A DNA stretch of 64,000 bases, from assembly GCF_006542275.1 (NCBI RefSeq), contig NZ_CP041217.1, positions 4,962,501 to 5,026,500 on the forward strand. Reading direction: 5' to 3'. This DNA comes from Saccharibacillus brassicae. Its GTDB lineage: Bacteria > Bacillota > Bacilli > Paenibacillales > Paenibacillaceae. Below the pieces are notes generated by a model. It was not told where the DNA came from, ran no database searches, and saw only the letters and a program-made list of their open reading frames with translations. The stretch's first letter is position 1. The number at the start of each line of letters is the position of its first letter. Position numbers and translations under genes: made by a program. Below are positions 1-8,252 of this stretch, one piece after another.

Positions 1-818
1 AGACCGGCGAAGGCGTGACACGCGTCCAGGTCGGCGACCGCGTCGTCGTGGAGCCGATCTACGCTTGCGGCAAGTGCGAAGCGTGCCGCAAAGGCAAATA
101 CAATCTGTGCGAAAACATGGGCTTCCTGGGCCTGGCCGGGGGCGGAGGCGGATTTTCCGAATACGTCGCAGCCGAAGAATACATGGTGCACAAAATTCCG
201 GACAGTCTGTCCTATGAACAGGGCGCGCTGGTCGAACCGTCCGCGGTCGCGCTGCATGCCGTTCGCCAGAGTAAGCTCAAAGTCGGCGACAAAGCGGCCG
301 TCTTCGGCGCCGGCCCGATCGGCCTGCTCGTGATCGAAGCGCTCAAAGCGTCGGGCGCCGCCGAGATCTACGCGATCGAGCTGTCGCCGGAGCGCAAAGC
401 CAAAGCGGCCGAACTCGGCGCGATCGTGCTCGATCCCAAGGAAATCGACGTCGTGGCCGAGCTGCACGCCCGCACGAACGGCGGCGTGGACGTCGCCTAC
501 GAAGTGACCGGCGTTCCGCCGGTGCTGACGCAGGCGCTCGAATCGACGAACATCGGCGGCGAGTTGATGATCGTCAGCATTTTCGAGACCGAAGCGCCGA
601 TCCTGCCGAACCGCATCGTTATGAAGGAACGCACCGTGAAGGGCATCATCGGCTACCGCGACGTGTTCCCGGCGGTCATCAGCCTGATGGAGCAGGGTTA
701 CTTCCCGGCCGACCGGCTCGTGACGAAGCGGATCGGGTTGGACGACGTGCTGGGCGAAGGGTTCGAGACGCTGCTCAAAGAGAAAAACCAGGTCAAGATT
801 CTCGTCAAGGCGGAGTAA
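1..818 (+). CDS. Zn-dependent alcohol dehydrogenase, (R,R)-butanediol dehydrogenase-like, 5'-partial
   Basis: Medium-chain NAD(P)-dependent dehydrogenase, probably interconverting acetoin and 2,3-butanediol or oxidising a polyol in the cytoplasm. The reading frame is open to the window edge (codons begin at base 3), so the N-terminus, including the first catalytic zinc ligand, lies outside; the GTG at 15 is internal. Visible are the structural-zinc cysteines (CGKCEACRKGKYNLC), the Gly-rich GLAGGGGGFSEYV stretch typical of butanediol dehydrogenases, and the Rossmann motif GAGPIGLL. The family is about 350 residues, so roughly 80 are missing. Sorbitol or threonine dehydrogenase activity is the main alternative. 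A terminator follows directly. Confidence 0.8.
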   Translation, partial: TGEGVTRVQVGDRVVVEPIYACGKCEACRKGKYNLCENMGFLGLAGGGGGFSEYVAAEEYMVHKIPDSLSYEQGALVEPSAVALHAVRQSKLKVGDKAAVFGAGPIGLLVIEALKASGAAEIYAIELSPERKAKAAELGAIVLDPKEIDVVAELHARTNGGVDVAYEVTGVPPVLTQALESTNIGGELMIVSIFETEAPILPNRIVMKERTVKGIIGYRDVFPAVISLMEQGYFPADRLVTKRIGLDDVLGEGFETLLKEKNQVKILVKAE

Positions 819-848
819 GCCGGCCGGCTTGATCCCCGCTTGATCGTA

Positions 849-887
849 AGGTCCGAATCGCCGCGCGGGCGGGGTTCGGACCTTTTT
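849..887 (+). terminator. Rho-independent terminator after the dehydrogenase
   Basis: Inverted repeat AGGTCCGAA / TTCGGACCT around a GC-rich loop, followed by TTTTT. Confidence 0.85.
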
Positions 888-916
888 GCGCATTCTTTTT
901 TCCGGACGGCGGCTAT

Positions 917-945
917 TTGTAAAAGAAAGGGGTAACCTCTATACT
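917..945 (+). promoter_or_regulatory. Sigma-A-like promoter of the alarmone synthetase gene
   Basis: TTGTAA (917-922), a 17-bp spacer, then TATACT (940-945). Transcription would begin near 952, which makes the GTG at 950 an unlikely start codon and favours the ATG at 1040. B. subtilis ywaC is known to respond to cell-envelope sigma factors, but I see no clear ECF-type box here. Confidence 0.55.
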
Positions 946-1039
946 TAAAGTGACCGATATTCAAGGCATACGAATATTTTACAGGCAGCCGGACGCCGAG
1001 TTCCGACGCCTCGCGCAGAGAGGAACGAAACAGAAATTG

Positions 1040-1804
1040 ATGGAAAATAACGCTGTGGACCTGAAAAAAGAGTTAATCCCGATGGAGCAGCTCAAGTCGT
1101 TTCGCGACGAAGTGACCCGCTTCATGATGACGTACAAGTTTGCTCTCGACGAGATGGAGACCAAAATCGACATCCTGAAGCAGGAATTTCAGACGCTGCA
1201 CGACTACAGTCCGATTGAACATACGAAGTCGCGCCTCAAATCGCCGGAGAGCATCGTCAACAAGCTGATCCGCAAAAATTACGACATTTCGCTGGAGTCG
1301 ATCAAGACGCATATCCGCGATATTGCCGGCCTGCGCATTACGTGTTCGTTTATCTCCGACATTTATAAAGTGAGAGAGATGCTTCAGCAGCAGAACGACC
1401 TCAAAGTGCTGGACATCAAAGATTATATCGCCAACCCCAAATCGAACGGCTACCGCAGTCTGCATCTGTTGGTCGAAGTGCCGGTGTTTTTGTCCGACCG
1501 GACAGAGCATGTGTGCGTGGAACTTCAGATCCGCACGATCGCGATGGATTTCTGGGCCAGCCTGGAACATAAAATTTTTTATAAATACAATCAGGACGTG
1601 CCGGGAGAACTGCTGGGCGAATTGAAAGCCGCCGCCGACTCCGCAAGTTCGCTCGATCTGCAAATGGAGCGCCTGCAGCACGAAGTCCAGGCGATCAAGG
1701 ATGCGCACGACGCCGAGGAACACGAGCTGTTGAAGACGATCCATATCAACGGGCAGCAGTTCCGCATTCCTGGAACGCTGCTGGACATTTTGGCGCAAAG
1801 CTGA
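1040..1804 (+). CDS. relP: Small alarmone synthetase, RelP/YwaC type
   Basis: Single-domain (p)ppGpp synthetase transferring pyrophosphate from ATP to GDP/GTP in the stringent response. The RelA/SpoT synthetase signature is clear: HTKSRLKSPESIVNKL, DIAGLRITCSFISD, NPKSNGYRSLHL and ELQIRTIAMDFWASLEHK. The last block and the order of motifs match B. subtilis YwaC (RelP) better than YjbM (RelQ). There is no hydrolase, TGS or ACT domain. The frame is open from a GTG at 950, but a promoter ends just there, so I use ATG 1040 (254 aa); a later ATG at 1082 would give a length closer to YwaC. Monocistronic, with its own promoter and terminator. Confidence 0.88.
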   Translation: MENNAVDLKKELIPMEQLKSFRDEVTRFMMTYKFALDEMETKIDILKQEFQTLHDYSPIEHTKSRLKSPESIVNKLIRKNYDISLESIKTHIRDIAGLRITCSFISDIYKVREMLQQQNDLKVLDIKDYIANPKSNGYRSLHLLVEVPVFLSDRTEHVCVELQIRTIAMDFWASLEHKIFYKYNQDVPGELLGELKAAADSASSLDLQMERLQHEVQAIKDAHDAEEHELLKTIHINGQQFRIPGTLLDILAQS

Positions 1805-1812
1805 CAAGAATG

Positions 1813-1852
1813 AAAAAGACCGGGAGAAGAGATCTTCTAATCGGTCTTTTTT
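1813..1852 (+). terminator. Rho-independent terminator after relP
   Basis: AAAAAGACCG pairs with CGGTCTTTTT around an AGAAGATCTTCT-like inner stem; a T-run is on the + side. Confidence 0.85.
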
Positions 1853-1996
1853 CCTATATAATAGGTCAAACTATGCACAAAACCATTGATTTTACCGTCG
1901 GCGAATCGTAGTATAGGGTATACTTGGGAATTGTGCCGTGGACGAATGACGGCCGATTCAAACGGAAATTGCTGCTGCTATGGGGGAGGAGAAACC

Positions 1997-3625
1997 TTGC
2001 CGGACCATCATTCTTACAAGAAAAGCGCACAGTTCAAACAGCCGGATTGGGGACTTCTCGACCCGGACAACGGGGCGGACGCCTGCTCGGCGGAGCAGTT
2101 TGAACGCGTGCTCGACGTATTGGAAATCCAGCCTTATCGCGACATCAACTCGGCGATCGTGCCCGTGCAGCAGGCGCTCGCCGTCGCCGCCCGCCTCCAG
2201 CAGGAGAAGCTGACGCAGCGCACCCGGCTTATTCACGCCGACGTGCTCGGCCGGCAGGGGCAGATCGCCGACAGCGGCCGCCTGATCCGCGAGATCAACG
2301 CCTGGGCGGCGGCGAACGATCAAGAGCATATTTTGGCCCGCAGCCACCGGCTGCTCGGCGGGTTTTTCCGCCGGTTGGGCGATCACGACAGCGCGCTCGA
2401 ACACGCGCTGCGCGCGCTGAAGCATCTGCCTTCCGGCGTTGCGCCTCCGACCCGCGCGGATCACCTGATGACGCTCGCCCTGACGCTCGACGAATCCGGC
2501 GCTTACGAAGACGCCAAGCAGCGGTTCGACGAAGTGCTGGCGATCGCGAACGCGACCGGAGACGTGCAGTTCGAGCTGTTTGCCCTCAACAATATGGCAT
2601 TTACCTATTACGACCTCGGCGATCTGGAAAAAGCGGCGGAGATGATCAAGCGGATCCGCGACCTGTCGGAACGCCACCATTTTCCGCTTATCGCGATGCA
2701 GCTCGACACGATCGCAAAAGGCGAGATTTTGCTCGGGCGGCCCGACGAAGCGGAGCGGACGCTGCTGCCGGTCATTACCGACCCGTCCGAACGGAGGCTC
2801 AGCGAACTCGCTTCGCTGCCGGAGTGCATGCTGACGCTGTCCCAGGCGCAGCTGCTGCAGGGCAAGCTCGGCGAAGCGCAGGCCATGCTCGACGAAGCGA
2901 AGCATCTGTGCGAAGACCACGGCCTGGCCGCGCTCTGCGTGCAGGCCCGGCTGCGCCAGGCCGAGCTGTACGCCGAAGCCGGCCGCTACAAGGAAGCGTA
3001 CGAAGAACATCGGGTATTCCACGAAGAAGCGGAAGCGCTTCGTTCCGCGGAACGCGAAGCGAAAGCGCATATTTTCCAGGCCGTGTTCGAAGCGGAAGAA
3101 GCGCGCAAGAGCAGCGAGCATTTCCGCGAGATGGCGCTGCGCGATCCGCTGACCGGCCTGCGCAACCGGCGCTTTATCGACGACCATATCGACGAGCTGC
3201 TGGAGCAGACGCGCGAGAGCGGCGATCCGCTTACGATCGCGATCATCGACCTCGATTATTTCAAGCGGGTCAACGATACGCTGTCGCATGTCGTCGGCGA
3301 TACGGTGCTGATCAACGTGGCGAAGATCCTGTCGGTCGCCGCGGCCGAACCGGCGGCGGTCGCGCGCATGGGCGGCGAAGAATTCGTCGCGCTGTTCCCG
3401 CGTACCGACGAGAAGCAGGGCCTGGAACTGGCGAACCGGATGTGTCGGGCGATCCGCGGCGCGGACTGGAGCCCGATTACGGGCACCCTGCCGGTCACGG
3501 CCAGTATCGGCGTGCATACGGTATACGGCGGCTCGATCAGCCGCATGGAGCTGCTCGGCATTGCCGACCGGCGCCTGTATATCGCGAAGCGGGCGGGCAA
3601 AGACCGGGTCGTCGCGGAAGGCTAG
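1997..3625 (+). CDS. TPR-repeat diguanylate cyclase (GGDEF)
   Basis: Soluble diguanylate cyclase making c-di-GMP from two GTP. Residues 1 to about 370 are helical tetratricopeptide-like repeats (for example FALNNMAFTYYDLGDLEKAAE) that probably bind a partner or ligand. A coiled linker leads to a GGDEF domain beginning near residue 382 (DPLTGLRNRRF) with the active-site motif GGEEF at 459-463. The RxxD inhibitory site that normally lies just before GGDEF is absent, so product inhibition at that site is unlikely. TTG at 1997 is chosen because GGGGGAGGAG sits 5-6 bases upstream; the frame extends upstream to 1886 without a good ribosome site. No membrane segment (542 aa). Its 3' end lies in a tandem repeat. 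Confidence 0.85.
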   Translation: MPDHHSYKKSAQFKQPDWGLLDPDNGADACSAEQFERVLDVLEIQPYRDINSAIVPVQQALAVAARLQQEKLTQRTRLIHADVLGRQGQIADSGRLIREINAWAAANDQEHILARSHRLLGGFFRRLGDHDSALEHALRALKHLPSGVAPPTRADHLMTLALTLDESGAYEDAKQRFDEVLAIANATGDVQFELFALNNMAFTYYDLGDLEKAAEMIKRIRDLSERHHFPLIAMQLDTIAKGEILLGRPDEAERTLLPVITDPSERRLSELASLPECMLTLSQAQLLQGKLGEAQAMLDEAKHLCEDHGLAALCVQARLRQAELYAEAGRYKEAYEEHRVFHEEAEALRSAEREAKAHIFQAVFEAEEARKSSEHFREMALRDPLTGLRNRRFIDDHIDELLEQTRESGDPLTIAIIDLDYFKRVNDTLSHVVGDTVLINVAKILSVAAAEPAAVARMGGEEFVALFPRTDEKQGLELANRMCRAIRGADWSPITGTLPVTASIGVHTVYGGSISRMELLGIADRRLYIAKRAGKDRVVAEG

Positions 3626-3661
3626 GCCGTCGCGGAAGGCTGGGTCGTCGCAAAAGGCTGG
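3608..3661 (+). repeat. 18-bp tandem repeat, three copies, spanning a stop codon
   Basis: Copies at 3608-3625, 3626-3643 and 3644-3661 share GTCGTCGCGGAAGGCTGG. The first contains the diguanylate cyclase stop codon (TAG); the next two have TGG at that place and lie downstream. Confidence 0.9.
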
Positions 3662-3741
3662 GTACAGGCCTTCGCTGCGCGGCTCGGCGGCGGAAAGTTT
3701 GCGGCGAGGCGATTCTGCCGAACGACCGTATCCGCGAGAGC

Positions 3742-3871
3742 GCACTTACGGGCCGCATTTACGGATCGTGTTGACGGAGCGCATTGACGCATCGCATTGA
3801 CGGATCTTGTTTACAGTTTACGTTTACGGATTGCATTTACGGATTATGCCTACCCATCGCGTCTACGAATC
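3742..3871. repeat. 13-bp degenerate tandem repeat array, about ten units
   Basis: Units of 12-15 bases (mostly 13) resemble GCATTTACGGATC, for example 3755-3767, 3768-3780, 3781-3793, 3794-3808, 3833-3845 and 3859-3871. The period is not a multiple of three and no frame is conserved, so it is not coding. It occupies most of the otherwise empty 409-bp gap (3626-4034) before the two-component operon. The rest of the gap shows nothing I recognise. Regulator binding sites or a slippage-grown minisatellite are both possible. Confidence 0.8.
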
Positions 3872-4034
3872 CTCTCTATGGAAGCTATGGAACACCTCTC
3901 GGCCGCATGCGGAGCGCTTACGCCTCTGCCGCGGCCTTTTTGCGCATTTTGCTTTTTTTACGGAAGAAGTTTTGGTCTTTGGCAGGAGATGGTGTTTAAT
4001 GGAGGGGAACATCCAGTGACGGGAGGAACGCAAT

Positions 4035-4772
4035 ATGAGCAGAAAAGTGCTGGTCGTCGACGACGAACCGGGCATCCGCAGCGCGATCGCCTATGCGCTC
4101 AAGCGCGAAGGCTACGAGACCGAGACGGCATCCGACGGCGAGGAAGCGTTATCCAAGGTGGACTCGTTCGGCCCTTCGGTGCTCGTGCTCGACGTGATGA
4201 TGCCGAAGATGGACGGTTACGAAGTCTGTCGGCGTCTGGAGAACCGGAGCGGAATCGGCATCATCCTGCTGACGGTCAAAAACGACATCATCGACAAAAT
4301 CGTCGGTCTGGAACTCGGGGCGGACGATTATATGACGAAGCCGTTCGAGATTCGCGAAGTGCTCGCCCGGGTCAAAGCGCTGATGCGGCGGATCGAAAAA
4401 AGTACGGCCTCCGCCCCGGACGCCGGCGAACGCGCGGCGGACGAAGCCGAGGCGGGCGACCTTGTGGAGCTTGGCCCGCTGCGGATCCGTATCTCGCACC
4501 GCTCGGCGGAACTTGCCGGGGAGGTGCTTGAGCTGACGCCCAAAGAGTTCGACCTGCTGACGCTGCTCGTCTCCAGGCCGGCCCGCGTCTTTACGCGCGA
4601 CGACCTGCTTGACCGCGTATGGAGCATGGACTACGCGGGCGGGACGCGCACGGTCGATATCCATGTGCAGCGGCTGCGCAAGAAGCTGGGCGAAGAACAT
4701 CAGGCGCTGCTTCAGACCGTATATGGGGTCGGCTACAAAGCGTCGGCGCCGATCGGCGGAGCTCCCGCATGA
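4035..4772 (+). CDS. OmpR-family response regulator
   Basis: Receiver domain (residues 1-120) with acidic pocket DDE at 9-11, phosphoacceptor Asp53 (VLVLDVMMPK), Thr and Lys of LLTVKND / MTKPF. An Ala/Glu-rich linker follows, then a winged-helix DNA-binding domain (about 150-240; LTPKEFDLLTLLV and TVDIHVQRLRKKLG). It binds promoter DNA when phosphorylated. Start ATG is preceded by GGGAGGA. Its stop overlaps the start of the histidine kinase (ATGA), so the two are translationally coupled and form a cognate pair. The target is unknown; the tandem repeat array upstream is a candidate autoregulatory site. Confidence 0.93.
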   Translation: MSRKVLVVDDEPGIRSAIAYALKREGYETETASDGEEALSKVDSFGPSVLVLDVMMPKMDGYEVCRRLENRSGIGIILLTVKNDIIDKIVGLELGADDYMTKPFEIREVLARVKALMRRIEKSTASAPDAGERAADEAEAGDLVELGPLRIRISHRSAELAGEVLELTPKEFDLLTLLVSRPARVFTRDDLLDRVWSMDYAGGTRTVDIHVQRLRKKLGEEHQALLQTVYGVGYKASAPIGGAPA

Positions 4773-6271
4773 AGATCGGCATCCGGCTGAAGTTCACGCT
4801 CGTGCTGGCCGCGCTGCTGATCGTGAGCGTCGGCCTGCTGAGCGGCCTCGTGCTGCGCGGTATCCGGGATAATCAGGCGGCGCAGATCGAGGAAGTGCTG
4901 GCGCGGCAGACCCAGCTGGCGAATCTTCGGCTGCGGCAGGAATATTATACGGAGACGCCGCAGACGGACGCTTCGGCGTTCTACACTCGCGAAGGCGTGC
5001 GCCTCGCGAGCGAATTGGCGGATCTGACCGGCATGCCGGTCACGCTGTACGCCAAAGACCGCAGCGTGCTCGGTTCTTCGATCCGCGCTGTTCGCGGCGA
5101 AGGCGGGCAGCTGCAAGGCGGTGAGTCGGAATCGCTCGATTATGCGCTCGGCGGCAGCATCGCGTATTTCAGGCAGGGCAGCCGGGGAGAGACGATGCTG
5201 TATTTTGCGCCGGTGGAAGGTCCGCAGGGACAGATCGGCGCGATCCGTTTCGACTACCCGATCGACAGTTACCTGACGTTCTACGCCGCGATCCGCCGGC
5301 TGTTTCTGCTCGTCGGCGCTTCGGTCACGGCGGCCGCTTTCCTGCTCGGATTCGTATATTACAGCCGCTTCGCCACCGCGATCCTCAAGCTCAAAGCGTC
5401 GGCCGACCAGATCCGCCGGGGCCAGTTCCTGAGCGGGGAGCCGCTGCGGCGGCGGGATGAGCTGGGCGAACTCGGGCGCGGCATCACGTACATGAGCGGG
5501 GAGATTCAGCGCAATATCGCGGGACTGGAAGACGAGCGCAGCAAGCTTGCCCAGGCCGTCGAGCGGCTGCAGGCGCTGGAGCACCGGCAGAAGCAGTATA
5601 TCGGCAATATCAGCCACGAGTTCAAAACGCCGCTGACGACGATCAAAGCGTACACCGAACTGCTGGACCTGTACCGGGACGATCCGCAGCTGCTCGGCGA
5701 AGCGCGCGAGAGCATCGACAAAGAAGCGCAGCGGTTGTACGAAATGGTCGAAAAAGTGCTGCGGTTGTCCGCGCTGGAACGCTACGATTTCGAACTGGAA
5801 GCGTCGGAAGTGGAAGCGTCGGCGGCGCTGCGCGACGCGGCGGCGCGCATGCGCGGCAAAGCCGAGCGGTTCGGGGTAACGCTGGAAGTGGACGTGCGGC
5901 CCGCCGTAGTCTGGTGCGACGCCGAGAGCTTCATGCATATTTTCACGAATCTGCTGGATAACGCGATCAAATACAACCGCCCCGGCGGCACGGCTTACAT
6001 TCGCGGCGGGCCCGAAGGCGACGAAGTGCGGCTGACCGTCCGCAATACGGGGCTGTCGATTCCGGATGAAGCCCGGGAGAAAATTTTCGAACCGTTCTAT
6101 ACGGTAAACAAAGACCGGGCGCGGCTGTCCGGCGGCAGCGGGCTCGGTTTGTCGCTCGTCAGGCGGCTGGTGGAGACGCAGGGCGGCCGTATCGAGCTGC
6201 TGCCCGCGGAAGGCGAAGGCACGGCGTTCGAACTGGTCTTTCCGGCGCGTCCGCCGGTGGATGAGGCATAA
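4769..6271 (+). CDS. Sensor histidine kinase, HAMP type
   Basis: Membrane sensor kinase of 500 aa. TM1 spans residues 8-31, an extracellular sensor region covers about 32-175, and TM2 about 177-200. A HAMP linker follows, then the dimerisation/phosphoacceptor domain with His283 (ISHEFKTPL) and an ATPase domain with N box NLLDNAIKYN and G boxes including GGSGLGLSLV. The start overlaps the regulator's stop. The extracellular domain resembles small Cache/PAS-like sensors but I cannot name a ligand. The lipoprotein gene 116 bp downstream could be an accessory sensor or simply a neighbour. Confidence 0.92.
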   Translation: MKIGIRLKFTLVLAALLIVSVGLLSGLVLRGIRDNQAAQIEEVLARQTQLANLRLRQEYYTETPQTDASAFYTREGVRLASELADLTGMPVTLYAKDRSVLGSSIRAVRGEGGQLQGGESESLDYALGGSIAYFRQGSRGETMLYFAPVEGPQGQIGAIRFDYPIDSYLTFYAAIRRLFLLVGASVTAAAFLLGFVYYSRFATAILKLKASADQIRRGQFLSGEPLRRRDELGELGRGITYMSGEIQRNIAGLEDERSKLAQAVERLQALEHRQKQYIGNISHEFKTPLTTIKAYTELLDLYRDDPQLLGEARESIDKEAQRLYEMVEKVLRLSALERYDFELEASEVEASAALRDAAARMRGKAERFGVTLEVDVRPAVVWCDAESFMHIFTNLLDNAIKYNRPGGTAYIRGGPEGDEVRLTVRNTGLSIPDEAREKIFEPFYTVNKDRARLSGGSGLGLSLVRRLVETQGGRIELLPAEGEGTAFELVFPARPPVDEA

Positions 6272-6275
6272 AGCC

Positions 6276-6328
6276 GGACATCGGACATTGGATACGGGAC
6301 ATCGGTTGGCGAACGCTTCGAATCGGAC
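6276..6328 (+). repeat. GGACAT short direct repeats
   Basis: GGACAT occurs four times within 55 bp (6276, 6283, 6297 and 6324) in the gap between the kinase and the lipoprotein gene. Spacing is irregular. Function unknown. Confidence 0.5.
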
Positions 6329-6387
6329 ATCTTTTGGACGCAATTCGCCGATACAATGGAGGCAGCATCAAGAGGAGGACGAGCGAT

Positions 6388-7614
6388 ATGCCATCAACTG
6401 TGGAAAAAAAGACCATGCGGCGCACGCCGGTGCTGCTCGGCATTCTGCTCGCATTGTTCGCCGTCGGCGGCTGCGCGGGCGAAGAGAAAGTTCAGGTTCA
6501 AGGCGGAGCGGCGATGCAGCCGGCGGCGTCTTCGAGCCCTGCCGGCGCGGCGCAAAGTTCCGCGGAGCAGCCTTCGGCGTCTCCTTCCGTGACGGTCCGG
6601 CCGAATCCGAACGAATCGGTCTACTCCGGCCTGAAGCTGGAGAAGATCGACGAGCTCGAAGAGACGCTCGGCGGCATCTGGCTCGGCGACGGGCGGATCC
6701 TGATCCAGAAGCCCGATCCGGAAGCGGAGCCGGTCTGGATCGGCGAGACGCAGATGCCGCCGTACAGCCTCTATATTCGCGACCTCGGCACCGGCGAAGA
6801 AGAGCTGCTGCACGGCGGCGACGGCAAGAGTTGGGGCGCCCCGCTGCTGTCTCCGGACGGCAAGCATCTGTTCCTGCTGGACGACAGCGGCGTCAGCGGC
6901 ATTCCGTACCTGCTCGACATGGAGAGCCGCAAGCTGACGCGGATCGACACCGGCGCGTCCGGCGAATACGCGTCTTCGCTGGACGCGGGCTGGCTGGACA
7001 ACGCGCATGTCGCGTACGCAAAAGAGCATAACGGCGGCTTGTACCAATCGGATCTCTCCGGCCAGGAGACGCTGCTCCACGAAGAGAGCGGCCGCACCGT
7101 GCTTCTGAATTCGCTTGAGACCGCCGCAGGCGGCGACGGCCGTCTGTATTACGGCTTGTCGGATACGGACTGGGGCATGTACGTGTACGATACGGCGCAG
7201 CGCAAGCGTTCGGAGATCGGCACGTCGATCCCAAGCCTTGTTCCGTCGCCCGACGATACGCAGCTTGCGGTCATCAAGCGGATCGACGACACGCGGGAGC
7301 AGCTTCTGCTGACCGACCCGAGCGGCAAAGAGATCAAGACGCTGGCCGAAGGCAAAGGCTTTTTCGGCATCGGCTGGTCCCCGGACGGCAAACGTCTCGC
7401 CTACACCGTCACTTCCGGCCGCGACACGGGCAAAAACGGCTTCTACATCGCCGATTCCGCGACCGGCCAATCGTTCCTGCTGTCCCCGGACCTGGCCGAC
7501 GCCGGCGACCGGATGCGATGGAGCCCGTCGGGCACCAAGATCATGGTCACCAAGTCGGAGCGCCTAAGCGGCAAGCTGGTCTCGACGACGACGATCATTA
7601 CCGTCTCGTGGTAG
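6388..7614 (+). CDS. Beta-propeller lipoprotein (TolB/PD40-like)
   Basis: Predicted extracellular lipoprotein of 408 aa. The N-terminal signal peptide ends in a lipobox at AVGGC (Cys29), followed by an Ala/Ser/Pro-rich linker to about residue 75. The rest consists of PD40/TolB-type beta-propeller blades, visible as LSPDGKHLFLL, WSPDGKRLAYT and WSPSGTKIMVT. Such proteins bind other proteins or ligands at the outer face of the membrane; no enzymatic motif is seen. Start ATG follows AGAGGAGGA. It may be co-transcribed with the two-component system and could be its target or partner (inference). A terminator follows. Confidence 0.8.
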   Translation: MPSTVEKKTMRRTPVLLGILLALFAVGGCAGEEKVQVQGGAAMQPAASSSPAGAAQSSAEQPSASPSVTVRPNPNESVYSGLKLEKIDELEETLGGIWLGDGRILIQKPDPEAEPVWIGETQMPPYSLYIRDLGTGEEELLHGGDGKSWGAPLLSPDGKHLFLLDDSGVSGIPYLLDMESRKLTRIDTGASGEYASSLDAGWLDNAHVAYAKEHNGGLYQSDLSGQETLLHEESGRTVLLNSLETAAGGDGRLYYGLSDTDWGMYVYDTAQRKRSEIGTSIPSLVPSPDDTQLAVIKRIDDTREQLLLTDPSGKEIKTLAEGKGFFGIGWSPDGKRLAYTVTSGRDTGKNGFYIADSATGQSFLLSPDLADAGDRMRWSPSGTKIMVTKSERLSGKLVSTTTIITVSW

Positions 7615-7653
7615 GCCGGACGATTGCGAAGTTTATTTTTATTGTTAAAAGAG

Positions 7654-7691
7654 AAAAGCTTGAAGCGGGATTTCCTGCTTTAAGCTTTTTT
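7654..7691 (+). terminator. Rho-independent terminator after the lipoprotein gene
   Basis: AAAAGCTTGAAGCGGGA pairs imperfectly with TCCTGCTTTAAGCTTTT, ending in a T-run. Confidence 0.85.
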
Positions 7692-7756
7692 GTGCGTGAT
7701 TCGTACATTCCCGTAATTCCCATCGGCTGATATACTTGGAAACGGAGGATCTAACT

Positions 7757-8224
7757 ATGAAAAAGGAAGACCGAAAAACAAAGCTGGAACGATTGTTGGA
7801 ACGAAATCGGTTAAGACAAGAAGAGGAACATAGAAATTTATTATTTGAAGAATGCTTGGACGCACTGGGCAGCGGCGCAGCCGTTCTCGGCGATACAGAA
7901 TCACAAGAACTGGAGCGGTCTTTTACAGAAGAATTTATAATCACGTCGTACGGACGAATAGAATGGGATCTGTACAAGGGATACGAACAACTGGATCGGA
8001 ACGCTCTTGCAAGCCGGTACGCTCATGAACAAGAGGTGTACCATCTAGTATGGAGTCATGGATCGCAGCCCGTAATCGAAGCACGCATGAACCGGATCGT
8101 CGAGCGTCTGGATGACGTAACCGCGGTCTCGCCGGACGTATGGATTTACCAAAAGAATAAGCGGGTCATCGAACTTTTTCATGACGGCGTCATAAGGGTT
8201 TACGACAAAACTACGGAAATGTAG
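7757..8224 (+). CDS. Hypothetical protein, CDI-immunity-like
   Basis: Charged 155-aa protein with no signal peptide or membrane segment. A basic/acidic helix (residues 1-35, LERLLERNRLRQEEEHRN) that may be a coiled coil precedes a compact domain containing LFEECLDALGSGAAVL, SYGRIEWD and VSPDVWIYQKNKRVIELFHDG. From memory the LFEECLDALG...YGRIDW pattern resembles proteins annotated as contact-dependent-inhibition immunity proteins in Bacillus relatives; this is not verified. ATG 7757 is chosen for the upstream GGAGG. It is 28 bp from the next gene and visibly AT-richer than the genes before it, so the two look like one acquired unit. Confidence 0.55.
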   Translation: MKKEDRKTKLERLLERNRLRQEEEHRNLLFEECLDALGSGAAVLGDTESQELERSFTEEFIITSYGRIEWDLYKGYEQLDRNALASRYAHEQEVYHLVWSHGSQPVIEARMNRIVERLDDVTAVSPDVWIYQKNKRVIELFHDGVIRVYDKTTEM

Positions 8225-8252
8225 GTCCGCGAGACAAAAAGGAGCTGCGCCA

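Noticed and set aside
950-1039. N-terminal extension of the alarmone synthetase from GTG 950
   Set aside because: The start would coincide with the predicted transcription start, and the family does not have this extension.
1857-1924. Promoter of the diguanylate cyclase (TATAAT at 1857, TATACT at 1919)
   Set aside because: Good -10 hexamers but no -35 at acceptable spacing, so not called.
1958-3745. 595-aa reverse-strand open frame opposite the diguanylate cyclase
   Set aside because: Low-complexity Arg/Gln/Ala-rich shadow of a GC-rich gene; the forward strand carries clear TPR and GGDEF motifs and a ribosome site.
3742-3871. Possible CRISPR array
   Set aside because: Units are only 13 bp, head-to-tail without spacers, and no cas gene is nearby.
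4733-6343. 536-aa reverse-strand frame opposite the histidine kinase
   Set aside because: Antisense of a gene with complete kinase motifs; no domain in the reverse product.
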